A DNA stretch of 64,000 nt from Isoetes taiwanensis (GCA_021234155.1 JAJEKV010000003.1:20696386-20760385); one strand, 5' to 3'. Counted from the first letter of the stretch, positions 31,983 to 45,771 are shown. Program-made: numbers and translations. The notes: generated by a model not told the origin, from the sequence alone.

Positions 31983-34628
31983 TAAAACGGACCTAGCCCC
32001 TTGGCCTAGGCCGTTGCACCGACACGTTTAACATCTAAATTAAACATCATACTCGTATACTTGCTCAATAAAAGTATAGTCTCATTGATCAGATAATTAC
32101 ATATAAGACCAAGCTCATCTGAGTTTGGCATGCTAACAACTCCTACTAGCTCAACAAGTCCTGAGCTTGGCATGCTAACAACTCCTACTAGCTCAACAAG
32201 TCCTCCTTATAAGTCACCGAGGATGACTCTAGAAAACGCTCCTGCTGCCGCACCCTCATCCCTAGACTCTCCATCCGAATACTGCATTCTCAGCTCATGA
32301 CGTACCGTCTTAAACATACACAAACAACACAAGGGGGTTAGTCCACAAGGACTAAGTGGGGAGGAAACATTTCGGGAGCATCCACAACATCAACCACAAA
32401 GCAATCTAGCATACCCATCAAAGATAAGGACAACAACAATTTTACCTGCTCTACTACGCCCCTGCATTAGTTAGAACTCGGGCTACAAGCATGTTTACAT
32501 TCTCATCAATCGTATATATGTATGCACATATGCCAAGCGTAATCCTTGGGTTGCGACCCCAAGGAGACCTCTCTCTCCATCTGTACGTACAGGGTTTAAC
32601 TCATCTGTCATGCCATCTGGCTTGGATGCAGAGTTACACGGCCACCCTACCCCTCCGAAGGTGGGCCGTAAATGCAACATGCCATCCGTCTAGCCATCTA
32701 GAACGGATGCGGAGTCTCATGGCCATTCCACCCCTCCGAAGATGGTCCATTTGCAATGCAAGATGCAACATCATCCATCATGACTTTACAAGATAGAATA
32801 TCACCAATAACCTTACAGATTGATCCAATACGAGATATCATGAATCCTCATGCATCTTACTTCCAAGAACAACCACAAAACAATGCAATACAATAGAATG
32901 AGGTTCATACCAACATATTTCATAACCTAGTGACAACATCTCATCGCCACATCTCAAAGCAAGAACATGACTTCCTTAACATATAAGCAACCATAACTTC
33001 CAGGTAATACCATAATTACACTAATGTCCTAGAGACAGTTCACATATTCTACTTCATCCTGAGGTCTAAACTCATGAGATGGACTACCACTCAGAATCTC
33101 TACTAGATAGGCCATAGCATATTCCTAGCAAATATAATGCAACGCTCATACTCCATCCATCTAGCATCATAGAATCCACCCATCTCTATCAAAAGTACTG
33201 GCGATATATGCTTCTATGGTACGGTATCAAGCTGGCCCCTATTCATAAAGGTTGCATGGAATATCCCACATACAAGATTATAACTCTACCAAGGAAACTC
33301 TAGGGTCCCAAATTATAATCACAATACTTAAAAGGTTCGTAGGATTAGCAATCCTCAACTCAAGTAATGACCATCTAGGCTAGCAGCAATGCACCTAGGG
33401 ACACTTAACGCAACGGCTATCACAACGTTCCAAGATATAACAACGTAGCTGGGCGACCATCTAACTATAACCTAAAGTCTGATAGTTAAAATAGAGAATC
33501 AAGTAGGGCTTCAAGACCCTAGGATAGTAATACAAACTAGATTCAATAACTTAGAACCTATCAATAATTATTCACGTAAGATTCCCATTACTATGCCTAA
33601 TAAGTCCTGCAAGACTACAACTCTAAAGAATGGACTCTACGGTTCTAATAATGCATGGTCAATATTTTAAAACATAAAGGTGTGCTAACGGATGGTTTAT
33701 CTGACCCTTGTATCCCTCTTAAATAAGAGAAGGTCCAGAAGGAGTACTTATGTAAAAACTTATACCTAAGACTGGATTCAAACCTGGATCTGTGGCTTAA
33801 AGGCTCAACTGCTAACCAACTAGCCTATAAAGCTTTCAATGAACTTAAGGGCAAAACAGATTCTCAAGAGCGATGTTTAAAGATCAAAAAGACATATTAG
33901 AGGTTTACTTTTATAGAAATACTGCCGGATTGGCAACAAGATCAAAACTGGCCGAGCTGGATGCAGAACAGGCCGAAATTCATAAGTTAGACTCTTGATG
34001 GCATCATAACACCAAAACTGCCGACTTAGTTCGCCATAGCCGCCGATTCTACTGGAAGCATAACCAAGCAATACAACAAACCAAGCACTCATCAAATCCC
34101 CAAGCACGCATCAGATCCCCACCTTAGTCTCGGATTGATTCTGCTTCCGATCGACTGGGTCTGCCTTCCTTGCTTCCATTTCCTCATCACCTTCCCATCT
34201 GCAAACTCCTTCTGGTTTCTGTTGCTGTTCTATGATTCGGCCAGCCTCTCTTTCTCTAGAGAATAAGTAGAGAACAATAAACAAGATCCTTCACCAAACC
34301 AAGACACCTCCTCCTTTGTTCACATCCAATATATATATACAATGAGTAAATCTCAATGCATATGCATGCTAGACAAGTGTTGTGCATGCAATCACATGCA
34401 TGCATGCACATGTGCATGTCCATGCATGCCATCTAATGCATGTTTAGCATATTTTATAAGTTCACTACTCAATAATCTAACACCTTCTGCTTATATGACC
34501 TTTGCTAATGTATTTCTATAGTTCTACTAAGGTCGTTAGATAATCTACACTATCCTATATTGAGACAAAGTGAGCCACTTTCAGGTAACTTACAAATGTC
34601 ATGCACATAAGGCCATAGGTTCGTTACA
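31983..34628 (-). repeat. 5' LTR of the LARD-like element
   Basis: This is the upstream LTR on the minus strand. Its terminal dinucleotide at the primer-site end is mutated (TG to TA in plus orientation). It shares the SINE, TATA and GCATGC features of the left LTR. Confidence 0.9.
33665..33837 (-). mobile_element. tRNA-derived SINE, copy in the other LTR
   Basis: B box GGTTTGAATC (33775-33784, one change from the left copy) and A box TAGTTGGTTAGC (33811-33822). It was copied together with the LTR. Confidence 0.65.
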
Positions 34629-34633
34629 TTCTT

Positions 34634-35655
34634 GGATCTTGGGCGGATCTTTCACATCAACTTTGTTTTGGATCCAGCACCATATGGAGCTCCTATGAGA
34701 GCTATGCAGAAGAAAAGAGTAAATAGGGGAATGCAACATCCTGTAAAAATGAAAATGCAATACGTAAAATCTTTTAAAAACTGGTCAAATTGATATCTAG
34801 AGAATGTCGAACCCAAATTCCATTCCAGATTGGAGTGGATGCCATATGGCATTACCAGCTTAAACCTCAAAGAAAAATGGAGACCCAACTTCCATTTTGT
34901 ATTGAGGAATTAGCATAAACAGGGAATTGCTCAGTTAACTGCTCAAGGACCCTTCTTCACAATAGATAGATAGATAGTAGTTTTAACGTCACGAAATCTG
35001 TGAAAAGTATTGTCTTTGAAATGTGGGAGGCCAACTTCCATTTCGGAATGGAGAGCATGCTACATGGCATCACGATATTAACCCTCAGCAAAAGATGCTG
35101 ACCCAACCTTCCATGTTGTTAAAAGTATACGCCCATTCTTCATGAGAAAATATAGGATGAGTATCAGTAAGTCTTTGAAAGAATGTATAATAAAGTATTA
35201 CTTTCATGGTCTCTTTGTTGTAGGCTAATAGTCTTTCATGGTGAGTAAGAAGAAGCGAATCATGGAATGCACCCTGGAGAGGCTCATCACCTAGGGTTGC
35301 ATAATCCGCCACTAGAAGGCATAAATAACCCACCTACTATTATCAGGTGCACAAAGTGAACAAGTGCAAGTCTCATCGAATGTAGGGTGCAATCTATCCC
35401 AACAAAGTAAGGGGGCAGAGTAGGAGGAGAATGAAAAGGAGAGAGAGATCCAAATTTTATAGGTGTATAGAGCAATATTAGTGTTGTGTGTACATGCACG
35501 TATGCATGTGTATATATGCGTGCATGCATGGCATCTATCTCTTATAGACTAGCTGGATTTCAATTGATATTGAAACAGATGAATATGTGAGCTGAGAGAA
35601 ACATATGTCAAAGTTGCAAAACAGGAATGATTGAAGATGACTTTTTGCCCAAAAT
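34634..35655. other. intergenic DNA with a diverged direct repeat
   Basis: A block containing CCAACTTCCATTTT...GGAG...GCCATATGGCAT at 34800-34890 recurs in diverged form at 35030-35115. Also seen are a short AGAT microsatellite (34965-34977) and a TGCATG-rich stretch (35478-35530). No gene was recognised. Confidence 0.45.
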
Positions 35656-35960
35656 TTGAGACTATCCGAGTATGATGTCAGTTTGACTACACCTAATCAG
35701 CCACTACATGTGCTTTTGAGATGCCTGGCATCTTATATCCTGGAGGTTCTTAACCGAGGCCCCCCTCAGCATATTCATCAGCGAAAAGCCTCGAAAACCC
35801 TTGGGAGTGGGTTTTTTTTTTTTTTCAATCTTGTATTCTCGTGCTTTGGCCCGCAAGATACAACAATATCTCGACAACCAAAGAACTTCCAGTTTACACA
35901 AATTAGATCTACGGCAAAGGCCGCATCGCATAGTTCCACGCAGGACGGCTAAAACAAAAC
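35656..35960 (+). mobile_element. 5'-truncated LINE tail, second family member
   Basis: The frame PLHVLLRCLASYILEVLNRG parallels LHELLN...LLGSYLQEVMDAR at about 21395-21465. It is followed by CCTCGAAAACCCTTGGG and a T-run, like the 3' UTR of the LINE tail at 21540-21580. Only the extreme C-terminus and 3' UTR remain. Confidence 0.45.
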
Positions 35961-38440
35961 AGATCAGAGAATAGGATAAGAAACGCCAAGAAAGGTCAAC
36001 CCATGCAGGAAGAATCCCTTGGGCCCCAAGATAAAAATTTCTATAGATGTTGGCTAGTGTACCTGTCGAGAGCTTATCGTCGGGATTTCAAAGCCTCGCC
36101 TTTTCAAGTTCTTGAAGAAAAACCTTTGCGATAAACCCCTCGACAAGGGGCTTGGACAAAAAGCAAGGTTGCTAAAAGTGACTCCCATTAAAATATCCCA
36201 CGATACAAGAAGAAGCCAAGGTCCTATGTCATCACTGTTCCTGCAGATCATCGATACTAGAACACAATGATAAGAAGACCAAACCTCCAAAAAAGAAAGG
36301 GTTTGTTCAGGCATGCCACGCCACAAAACCACTTCAAAATCCAGGGGCTGATCACCCATACCATGCAACAAAATAAAAGTAACACTTATGTGAATATACA
36401 ACATTTAAGTGAGGGAGGGTGGGAATCGAGGGTACTACTGAGAGATGAGAAAGTGGCGATGCGAAGTCGATGAAGAATCCATCAATAAGTAGCAATCTCA
36501 CAAATGAATTAATGACCCGAATATGCATGGAGCACATGCAGTGCATGGATGCTCACCTTTCACGAGAATCTTGATCTGGTATTTGGATCAATAGCATAGT
36601 AATAGGCTTCATGTGCTTTTCTATAATGGGCTTCATGTGCTCTTTCATGGACTTTGCATATGATAAAAATCAGTTCAATTCAATTCAATTGTATTGGGTC
36701 TCATAGACTTATCTATCTAGGTGGGGGACAAAAATCAAATCAATTCAATGCAATAAAAAAAAAATACTCCTCGGGGTCCTCTTGGAATGGAATGTGAGCC
36801 AACAAAACAAGGTATATATAAAGCATGTGATGTTGCATTGCACATGTTCTTATTGCATGGTGTAATTAGGTTCAGAGAGTATACGTGATTGGCCAGCCTA
36901 TACATGGTACATGCTTGTAGAAAGAAGCATGAGAATACAGTATGTAAAAAATGATACTATTTGTCTATGTTTGTATGACAACTAGGATTTGATAACCATT
37001 TCTTTTAAGACAAATGGGCACGAACCAACCAAGTTCAGATCTTCTTATATTGCATACCTTTATATTAATTCATGATTTAGACATCCATGACATGGTCCAA
37101 AGTAAAGACCTAAAAGAGACCTAGCATGATAGAAATATAAGTAAGGAAAGTGCCAAGACAATTCATTATTTGTTTGGTGAGACGGAGCACATTTGGCAAT
37201 CTGCTGTTGTAGCCATCTCTCAGCTTAATCTTCGTGCTGAAGTGGACCCCTATTTTGGAAATAGGGTCATGGAAGGAATGGAAAAGTGCATGTAATTATA
37301 TCTGAAAGGAGTCAGAATCATAGCAAGTATGAGTTTGGCCTCCATCGCTGCCCCCACACAAAACCTGTCCGACATAAAAACAGAAAATTAAGGAAAAATT
37401 TAGCACCATGCATCTGCAAAACTTTGTTGTTTAGCAGAGTTACTACCCACACCCGGTAGCTCGCCAATCCTGCTGGATTTTCGCCGATCCTCGAACAGGA
37501 CAGAGGAATGGAAGGGGGAGAATGGAATTTCTAGAAAATGGAATAAGGCCACTCCGGTTCTATCGGCCAAAATTCTAGAGCATTTTGAGTGTTGCATATT
37601 TTTTTGTATTAAGGTTCTTCGTCTTTCGCCTGAAAAGCTTCACTTTGTGCTTAGATGTGGCGAAGTCCTAAGATCTAGATCTATTTGGAGCATTGCCGAT
37701 CAAGGCCATTTTTTCTTTTTGACTTTTACCAAAGTTCCTTAGGTCTGTTCTAAGTGGATTTTTTTTGGGCGCCGGAGTAAAGAATTTTGTCTCCTAGTCT
37801 CTACCCCTCTGAATTCTTCCTCGGCATGATCTCTTTGATCTTTCATGATGCAAGTCTTTCCTTTCTCTTTGATCTTTCATGATGCAGATTATTTCCATGG
37901 ATTCGTCTCACAAGAGCATCCAACCCAATTAGTAGCAGTGCCACCAAATTCGGCCCAATTAATAGCAGTGCCACTAAATCTCTCCACCCAAAATTGTTGT
38001 TTGTTGTTTGCCGTAGCCGATAATTTGTTTATTGTTTGTTCATCTTCATTTCACTATATGTTGGAAATAATTATTTATAAAAAAAATGATTCTTCTGTTG
38101 TCCTTTATTTGTAGGGTTGGGAGGCTGTGCTTATAAGCATTGCATTGTGGTGTTATAACGTGTCTAGAATTCACAGTAAAAGACATTTGGTGTGTATGTT
38201 TTATTTGTTCAATATGGAATCAAAGCAGACATCATCTAGACATGAATCTAGTGCTATGGGAGCACTCGAATAAGAGAGAAGCTTTGTTAACACTAGAGTG
38301 GTCAAGTGATGGACTAGAAATGGTCCATTTGCAATGTTCACTTCAAAATTCATATAAAATCAATAGTACAAAATCTATTCGAACCCTTCATAGGAGTTCA
38401 TATATGGCAGCCATGATCCACTAGAAAAATACCTAAAAAT
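35961..38440. other. anonymous intergenic DNA
   Basis: I see nothing certain here. CAATTCAATT-type simple sequence occurs at 36675-36755, and a doubled CTCTTTGATCTTTCATGATG at 37828-37885. Open frames at 37845-38114 and 38140-38424 have no recognisable domains. Confidence 0.4.
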
Positions 38441-40480
38441 ATATATACTTCCATTCTTGTAAGTTACTCTAGCAAACTCAGGTAGGTCAAGTACCAAAAG
38501 CTTCATGTTTACATAAAATCAAATTGTCTCGACAAAACGATTTTGTCAATTTTTTTGATTACCATGATATTTTTCTACACGAGAAAGGAAAAACGACACA
38601 AAAAACCACATGTCCATCCAAAGTCTGTGAAGAAAGATAGGGCCATTCAAATATGACAGGGTCAAAACTGCTCTCTGCCTCCTCAGAACCAATTATGGTT
38701 CCCAGAAGGCAGTTGTAGTCTAAATACAAGAGCTTTTACGGAGAAATGCATTTTGAGCTAATATTTGACGTATAAGTAATTGACAAGTTCCTCCATCCTC
38801 TAAAAAATCACAATATAAAAGTTCAAAATGATATGAAACAAATGCAAAAACAAGCTCATTAAAAATGCAAAAGATATGGTTACAAGAAATCAAGAAAGTT
38901 TTCTGTACCTAAGCCCATTACTGGTCCATAGGTCATTTAAAATCAATAACTTCTTTATGTTAATTGACCTCAACTTAATTTTTGGGATATGAATAACTTC
39001 TGATTTACTTTAGTAATGAAAATATTTGTTGATTATAACCTTGAGATTTGGATTAAACTTTATAACATCAAATTCAAATATGTCTTCTATGTTTATTCTA
39101 GATTTATGTCTTGAGACGTGACTTTAGAAAATCACATTCTCAAAATGTCCCATGTCATGAAATCAATGCAAAAAAATTCAAGGGAAAATATGGAAGTTTA
39201 TGACTATAAAAAGTCAAGTTAGACTGCTATGTGCAATTCCACTTGCAGCCATTATTGGTCCACAGGCATGGAAGTTTAAAAATTAATAGAGGCAATATCT
39301 TAATCAATTTTGATCTCAACTTTTGAATATAGTTTATGCGTACAATTCTCTATATGATAAAACTAATTGGTTAGACGAGCTTGCGTAATTTGAGGGCAAT
39401 GTTTAAGCACAAACAACTGTGAATTTATGGGGTACTTATTCGCCAATTGAATCTACATGGACTTCCACTCACACCTTTCAAAAATCATGTTATTAAAGGT
39501 AAGAAACCATGGTATCATTATAGGGACAAAATAGATAGAGCTAGTGAGAGATATATGCTCTATACAATTGGTCTAGTTATGGATCATAAATGGTTCATGC
39601 TTAATTATATTCGTATCTTTCAAGTAATACGTTATTTCAATATGAAAATAGAGAGTTATATTGCAAAGGAGGGCCCACATTCATGAAAAATATAGTGTAT
39701 GTGAAAGATGACCTACTTGTAACATTATCCTACTAAAACTCTAATGCTTTTATAGCAGCAATAGTTTTATACTAGTAAAAAATAACCATGTTTCTCCGTA
39801 TGTTTTTGCAAGAAAGCCACACAACCTACATAGGGGACCTATATATATGTCTCTTGTCATATTTTGAACCATTTGGAAGGCTTATTTGGAGAAATGTAGT
39901 GTGTTCTCTACAAAAGCTGAGAAAGATACATCAAAGGTCATATGGTTAAATTTTTTATTCATTTGCTTAAACTTCAAGATCTTCACTTTCATTCATTAAT
40001 AAACATCACCAGTAAATGATGAGTTTTTAGCCTATAAATTTGGAATTAACTCAAATTTGTAACCTCTAATGTGTTAATCCTATGCTGTACATCATCTTTA
40101 AATCTAGTTAATTGCATGGTTAAACCCTAATTACACTATATGCAAGTTGATAGAGTAGTTTTCTATGTAGCTATAAGAAAAGTGCATCATTTGTTACCTC
40201 GTGATACTTACAAATGGTGATTTTGGAGCAGTTTTACCATATAATTTTGTCCTAAATTCTGTATAGGAAATTTTCTAATAGATTTTGAAGTTGATATAAC
40301 TTATGAACACTCCACGTTTGCACAAACACAAGTTGAGACTTTGAAGCAATTCTAGAGTGTCCACGTTGCTGGCAGATAAGAATTTTGTGCATGTGGACGT
40401 TCTTGAAATCATTGGATATGATCGACGGTCACAAAAAATTAATGGAAATTCCAGCGTGTCTTTGAGAAGTTATGCCGACG
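38441..40480. other. AT-rich intergenic DNA
   Basis: A frame of 79 codons (39447-39686) has fairly protein-like composition but no recognisable family and no splice context. Nothing else is supportable. Confidence 0.4.
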
Positions 40481-42357
40481 TTGGGGAAGCTATGGCGAGG
40501 CAGAACCAGACTGCTGCAACTTGATTCCTACGAATTGGGGGCAGTTTTCTTAGGTGGGTTATTCCACATTTTGATTTGTAGATTCTGTTAAAGCTCCGTT
40601 AAAGCTCTTCCTCTTCGGCATATACTTTCTTACTTTTTGCTTCATGATCTGTTTGTGCATCCTGCCATGTTCTATATCTCCAGTTGTTTTGCTTCTCTTA
40701 AAATTGCATCAACCTAGAGGCAATCTCTTTATTCTTTCATTCACATATTTAAATCGATGAGCTTTTTATTCGTTGATTCTTTCAAAATCTTAGAACTCGC
40801 CTAATGTGGCTCACGAGAAGCATGGATATTTCTGGATTTTGTCAATGCGAGCATTTTATTGGAGGCAGAGTTCAATTTTAAATTTATTGAGGTTTGTTAG
40901 TTAGAATTGTTCCTCTGTTACATTCGGAATGTGCATTAGTTTGTGGCTACGAGGATTTTGCTACGGATGAGCCCCCTTTATACTTTTTCAAATTGGATTC
41001 TTCTATGCTGGAGTAAATTTAAGACCAAGCATGAGAAAATGCATTAGAAAATGCAGTCAAGTTCTTAATGGTGATGCAAAAGTTCTTTCATTTCTTCAAC
41101 CAGCCGTGGAAGTCTATTTGGCTCTTTATTCAAGCTCCTGAGCTGATTCTCTTTGTGTACATAAGAGCAAGTTGATGCGTTGCAGCTAAAAATTCTGCTA
41201 AGATGATGGGATGAGAAACAGATGCTTTGCTCATAATTTTTGACAAGAAACATATGTGTTCATTCCTTCGCTATCATGTAACAATTTTGACAAAATCACC
41301 TCATGATCCATGCTTCATGTATGGAAAAGATCTAATGGAGAACTTCAGAGGAGAGATCATCAACTTGTTTATAAATATCTGATCCTGATCATTCATTGCC
41401 TTCATTTCTTGAACAACAGACTTCAATTGACAACGTCCAATTGTACTTAAAAGCTCCTTTTCTCCAATCTAGTGTCAGCTCCTTTTCAGGTTTCAAGTTC
41501 TCTAAAGCTTGTGAGAACCGTTGAAAATCATAGGGCTTTAAAATTCGCTGGAAACTCTGCTCTTGCACTTATGCGGAATGTTCTGGCCCATTTTAAGCCC
41601 CATTTTAAACCCCATTTTCGTTTCTTCTGGTTAGTTAAGAAGCTTGCTCTGCTTCTGGGAAAGCAATAAATGAGATTAATAGTTCTAGTGATTTTGATGA
41701 TAATATAGTGGCTTATGCAAGGTCGGTAGGTTGGATGATGCAATGCATATATTTGGAAAGATCATCACTAACAGTAGAAGTAATTGGGTGGCACTTCTTA
41801 GAGGAGGTCACCTTAAAGTAGCCTTAGAATGTTTGGACAGATGAGGGAAGGAGGTATAAAGCCAAAAAAGGTTCTAGCTATCATTATTTTCAGTTCTTCA
41901 TAAGGCTCCAATTACATGCCTGCATTATTGATGCAACTATTGTATTGGAGTTTGTTTTACATGTTTATATTTGTTCAAACTTGCAGGTCCATACCTGTTC
42001 TATTTCAGCGGAACTTCTGTTGTGGATGAACACAAATCGAATTGGTTTGTTTGGCTGACAGCAAACTCACCCTTTTCGTTCTCTGCATACCCAAATATCA
42101 TGGTGTTCCATGTTAGCACAAACATGTTCAACAGGTTTAAAATTCAAAGGTGCATGCGCCATGTTTCCACATTTAGCATACACACCTAACAATGTGTTTG
42201 CCAAAAATATATTTACATCATCCCACTCTTAGAAGTTTGAGAAGAGTTTGAGAGTGGGCAGCTATTGCCTTGTTCAAGCTACCTATTTTCACAAATTTCC
42301 CTCCTCCCACTTGCTTGGCCTCTTCTTTTTCTGCAGAGCTATCACATGCCTTAAGTA
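40481..42357. other. intergenic DNA, possible gene relics
   Basis: Short frames at 41065-41253 (minus) and 41472-41669 (plus) lack recognisable domains. GCCCCATTTTAAACCCCATTTT is a local duplication near 41597. Confidence 0.35.
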
Positions 42358-43160
42358 TGATGACATATTCAACAAAACCTGGACTTATTCAAATTTAATA
42401 GAAATCACTTCAAGGATGCCATTATAAGATTGTATGCATTTTGAACTCTTCTTGACTTTAACAGTTTTTATACGTTTTAATTATACGGTTTTATTTTTTA
42501 ATCAAAAGGATGATGGTTATCAAACCATAAAATTACTTTCGAAACTAATTTTCATTTCAATCTACTTAGAGTTAGATGTTTCGAGCAATTTTCAGTGATT
42601 TAACAATTTATAATTTGGCAATCAAAATAACTTATAAATGAAACCTGATAGTTTGATAAGCGATTGACTTAAACATTTATAAGGATTTCACAGTTTACAA
42701 ACTCTTAGCACTTTTAAAAAGATTTTAAGTAATTTTAGGTTGACTTTAATTAAACGATAGTTTATTTTTTAATAACAATGTTTTGGATAGTTTATGATTG
42801 AAGAAATAAATTATATCGAAAAATAATTAATTAGAATAAACTATTCAATTTTTTTTATTAAAATATGAACGTAATCATTAATTACTTTCCATTAAAAACT
42901 TCCTTTAAATATTTTGAACAAACAACGTTTTGATTATATATAGTTCTTCTTATATGAAGATTTAATTTAAAAGAGAATGAAGTGAAAATTAATCTAGAGA
43001 TCGATTTTATGCTTTAGTAAACATCATAAATTTGATTTAAAGATAAACTATTAAAATCAAGAAGTGTTAAAACAATATATATAAAATCTTGTCAATGCCT
43101 CTGTTAAGTATATCTATTAGATTCGAATAAGTCCAATTTTTGCTAAATATATAGTGTGTA
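42358..43160. repeat. AT-rich dispersed repeat, copy B
   Basis: It aligns with copy A at 3570-4500 over almost its full length in the same orientation (shared ACATATTCAACAAAA start and GAATAAGTCCAA end). Confidence 0.7.
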
Positions 43161-43519
43161 ATAAATAATGTTCCTGCTGTTACAAAAAAAAGAAAAAGCA
43201 GATAATAGTAATGATGCTGTAAAACCCAGTGGAAAAAATAAATAAAAGTAGTGCTGCTGTAAAACCTTGTGTCATGGCGTTGGGGCGGCCAAATGTAGTA
43301 TCTTGCATTTTAGAGAGCAGAAAGTCGGACGTTGTTCAGGACCCACTTTATTAAACATATTTCTTCTCCCACAGGTTAAACATGGACGTAGATTCTGTTG
43401 AACTGGATGTAGATTCAAATATTGTGTATATTAGTTTTGCATCCCAGACAGGACTACACAAGAGAGAACGATGCCGACGACCATAGGCAAGAACAATATG
43501 CCCTGAAGTTGGGGAAAAC

Positions 43520-43900
43520 TGCAGATAAGCGACTTAAACATTTATAAGGATTTCACAGTTTATAAACTCTTCACACTTTTAAAAACATTTTAAGTAATTT
43601 TAGGTTGACTTTAATTAAACGATGGTTTATTATTTAATAACAATGTTTTAGATAGTTTATGATTGAAGAAATAAATTATATTGAAAAATAATTAATTAGA
43701 ATAAACTATTCAGTTTTTTTTTATTAAAATATGAACGTAATCATTAATTACTTTCCATTAAAAACTTTCTTTAAATATTTTGAACAGACAATATTTTGAT
43801 TATATATAGTTCTTGTTCTATGAAGATTTAATTTAAAAGAGAATGAAGTGAAAATTAGTCCAGAGATCAATTTTATGCTTTAGTAAACATCATATGGACT
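43520..43900. repeat. AT-rich dispersed repeat, partial copy C
   Basis: It repeats the central part of copy B (42666-43030) almost exactly: ACATTTATAAGGATTTCACAG through TTTATGCTTTAGTAAACATCAT. It lies about 860 bp downstream in the same orientation, so B and C are a partial tandem duplication. Confidence 0.8.
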
Positions 43901-45309
43901 GGAAAATATATAATGTTTATGGGTTAGCGGTGCTCTGGTGGCGCCGCTTAGGAAAGTGGTAACCAAGGTTACCGAAACAAAACTTGCATAAAAAATACAA
44001 GCAGAACACTGATCCCCGTGGTTTACGTTCGAATATTTGGGATTACTTGCCTTTAACGGGTCGGATAAATCTTTCTCTGATTGTTTGTATTTTTGCAAAA
44101 ATAAAATAAGGATTGAAGCATGTAGAATTGGAGCAATTATCTAAACTCAGCTGTTTGAGCAAAAAGGAAGGATTGCAGTATGGTTGAATCCTTAATAGAA
44201 GGGTCAAAATATGGTTGGATCCTTAATAGCAGGAAATGCAGAGTCTTGGTCTTACTCCCTCTGTTGTGAAAATTCTTTTCTCAATCTGATATATATTGAC
44301 GCAACAAATGCAATGAAGTAAGACCAGAGCCCTATTCTTATGCAATCACAGGCTAAGATTTATGGACCATAAACTTATCGGCCTTGCATGATTTTGGAGA
44401 TTGTTTTATATATGTTTTAGATAGAATAAGACTTGCAAAACTGAGATAAACTGAGATAAGCCATTAAACATGATCAAGGAAATAAACAGTAAAAAGATGC
44501 GTCATTCATTATATGAGTGATATTCCTGCTGTTACAGAAAAGTAAAAAGCAGATAATAGTAATGCTGTTGTAAAATCCTAATGGCGAGATAAGTTAGAGC
44601 ATGTGGTATAAAACCTTCATCCTGCAAATGGCTATGTCCTTTTCATGGAACTAGGGAATTCCACATTCAGTTGCTTGCTTGATTCTTTTAATGCAGAACG
44701 AGCACATGCCTTCATTGCAGCAACATATGTTCGAGCATCTGGCAAAAAATCTTCCTCATGTATAAGATAATGTAAATGCATAGCCTCATGCTATGGTGGT
44801 CTCTATGAATTTCCTTTTTTCTTTTTCTTTTTTTTCTTTTTTTTTCTTTTTTTGTTAACTTAACCCCAGTATATAAAGTCAAGTAAGATATAAGATTAAG
44901 GACATGAGTGTAATGTGGATTAAGTCATGGCAGGGTCGGAAAAATTTTATTATCAAGGCATCTACCAAAGGAAAAAAATTATTTAAAGCTATATAGGTCG
45001 AGGAATGTCGATAACTAGACATTATTATCATCCTAAAGAATATCCAAGGTGATAGCGGATTAGAATCCAACTTGGAAGTTTCTATCTTACTTCGAGGAAT
45101 TCCCTTCCATCGCTCAGCGTGAACGTTTGTCGATATGGTTGCGAAAACATTCCGCAGTGATGATAATAACTCCTAAGTTATTCCTAGCTCACCATAGTTG
45201 CACAAGTCCGGCAGAGTTGTTGCCACCGCAGCGTTGGTTTAGGGAAGAGTGTTGGTAGACAGGAGTCTTTAACAGAAATACTATTGGTTAAGTATAACAA
45301 GAGACTATT
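43901..45309. other. anonymous intergenic DNA
   Basis: A polypyrimidine tract (44813-44852, T-rich with C) reads as an A-rich retroposon-like tail on the minus strand. CCTGCTGTTACA-type sequence at 44527 echoes 43172. No gene was recognised. Confidence 0.4.
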
Positions 45310-45600
45310 ACATTAACTAAAGAGAGGTTTATCTTGTTGGTAAAGGGTTTGGTTGGGTGGTGGGAGGTCAAGGGTTCAAGTCCCCATAGTACGCTTTTAT
45401 ATAAAAGTTGCTATGTAGAGAAAAAGGGCCCTTTTGATGCCATTTCGATGCCGGGTTTTGATGCCCCTAGGGTAATAGGACCGTTCCGACGCATTGGCAC
45501 AAAAATCGCCTCAATCTGAGTTACCTGGAGAAAGTTATGGCCCGTGGGAACAAGGGACCTATGGCCCGTGGGAACAAGGGACCTCTTTCTCTCTAAAAAA
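45310..45600 (+). mobile_element. tRNA-derived SINE-like element
   Basis: A-box-like TTATCTTGTTGGTAAAGG (45329-45346) and a good B box GGTTCAAGTCC (45372-45382) are spaced as in a tRNA, but the sequence does not fold as one. The unrelated body contains a 23-bp tandem duplication (TATGGCCCGTGGGAACAAGG at about 45536 and 45559) and ends in CTCTCTAAAAAACTTG. The family differs from the SINE in the LTRs. Confidence 0.55.
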
Positions 45601-45771
45601 CTTGACATACTTGATTCACACCTTAATTCCTAACTAGCTTAATCCTCCCATAATTAGGTCAACATACATACTAGCTATGGAATTAGAATAATTTATCCTA
45701 GATTAAAGTCTCGTACTACCTATCGACTAACGAGTTAGAATATGGCCAGTGCTATGATCTAGTCCACCAAA

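Larger units (their letters stand above)
28073..34628 (-). mobile_element. large non-autonomous LTR retrotransposon (LARD-like)
   Basis: The two direct copies, 28073-30738 (2,666 bp) and 31983-34628 (2,646 bp), are LTRs. On the minus strand they start TGTAACG and end CGTTTCA (CGTTTTA in the right copy). A 14-base primer site TGGTATCAGAGCGG (initiator Met tRNA) lies 2 nt from the right LTR, and the polypurine tract ACAAGGGGAGAA abuts the left one. A 5-bp duplication, TTCTT, flanks the whole. The internal part (1,244 bp) has no gag or pol. Size and lack of coding match large retrotransposon derivatives. The LTRs differ by a few percent by eye, suggesting fairly recent insertion. Confidence 0.92.

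Noticed and set aside
28073-34628. A 2.65-kb segmental duplication of host DNA
   Set aside because: Primer-binding site, polypurine tract, TG..CA ends and a TTCTT target duplication show the two copies are LTRs.
39447-39686. A 79-codon plus-strand gene
   Set aside because: It has no recognisable domain, splice context, or upstream signals. Length is within chance for AT-rich DNA.
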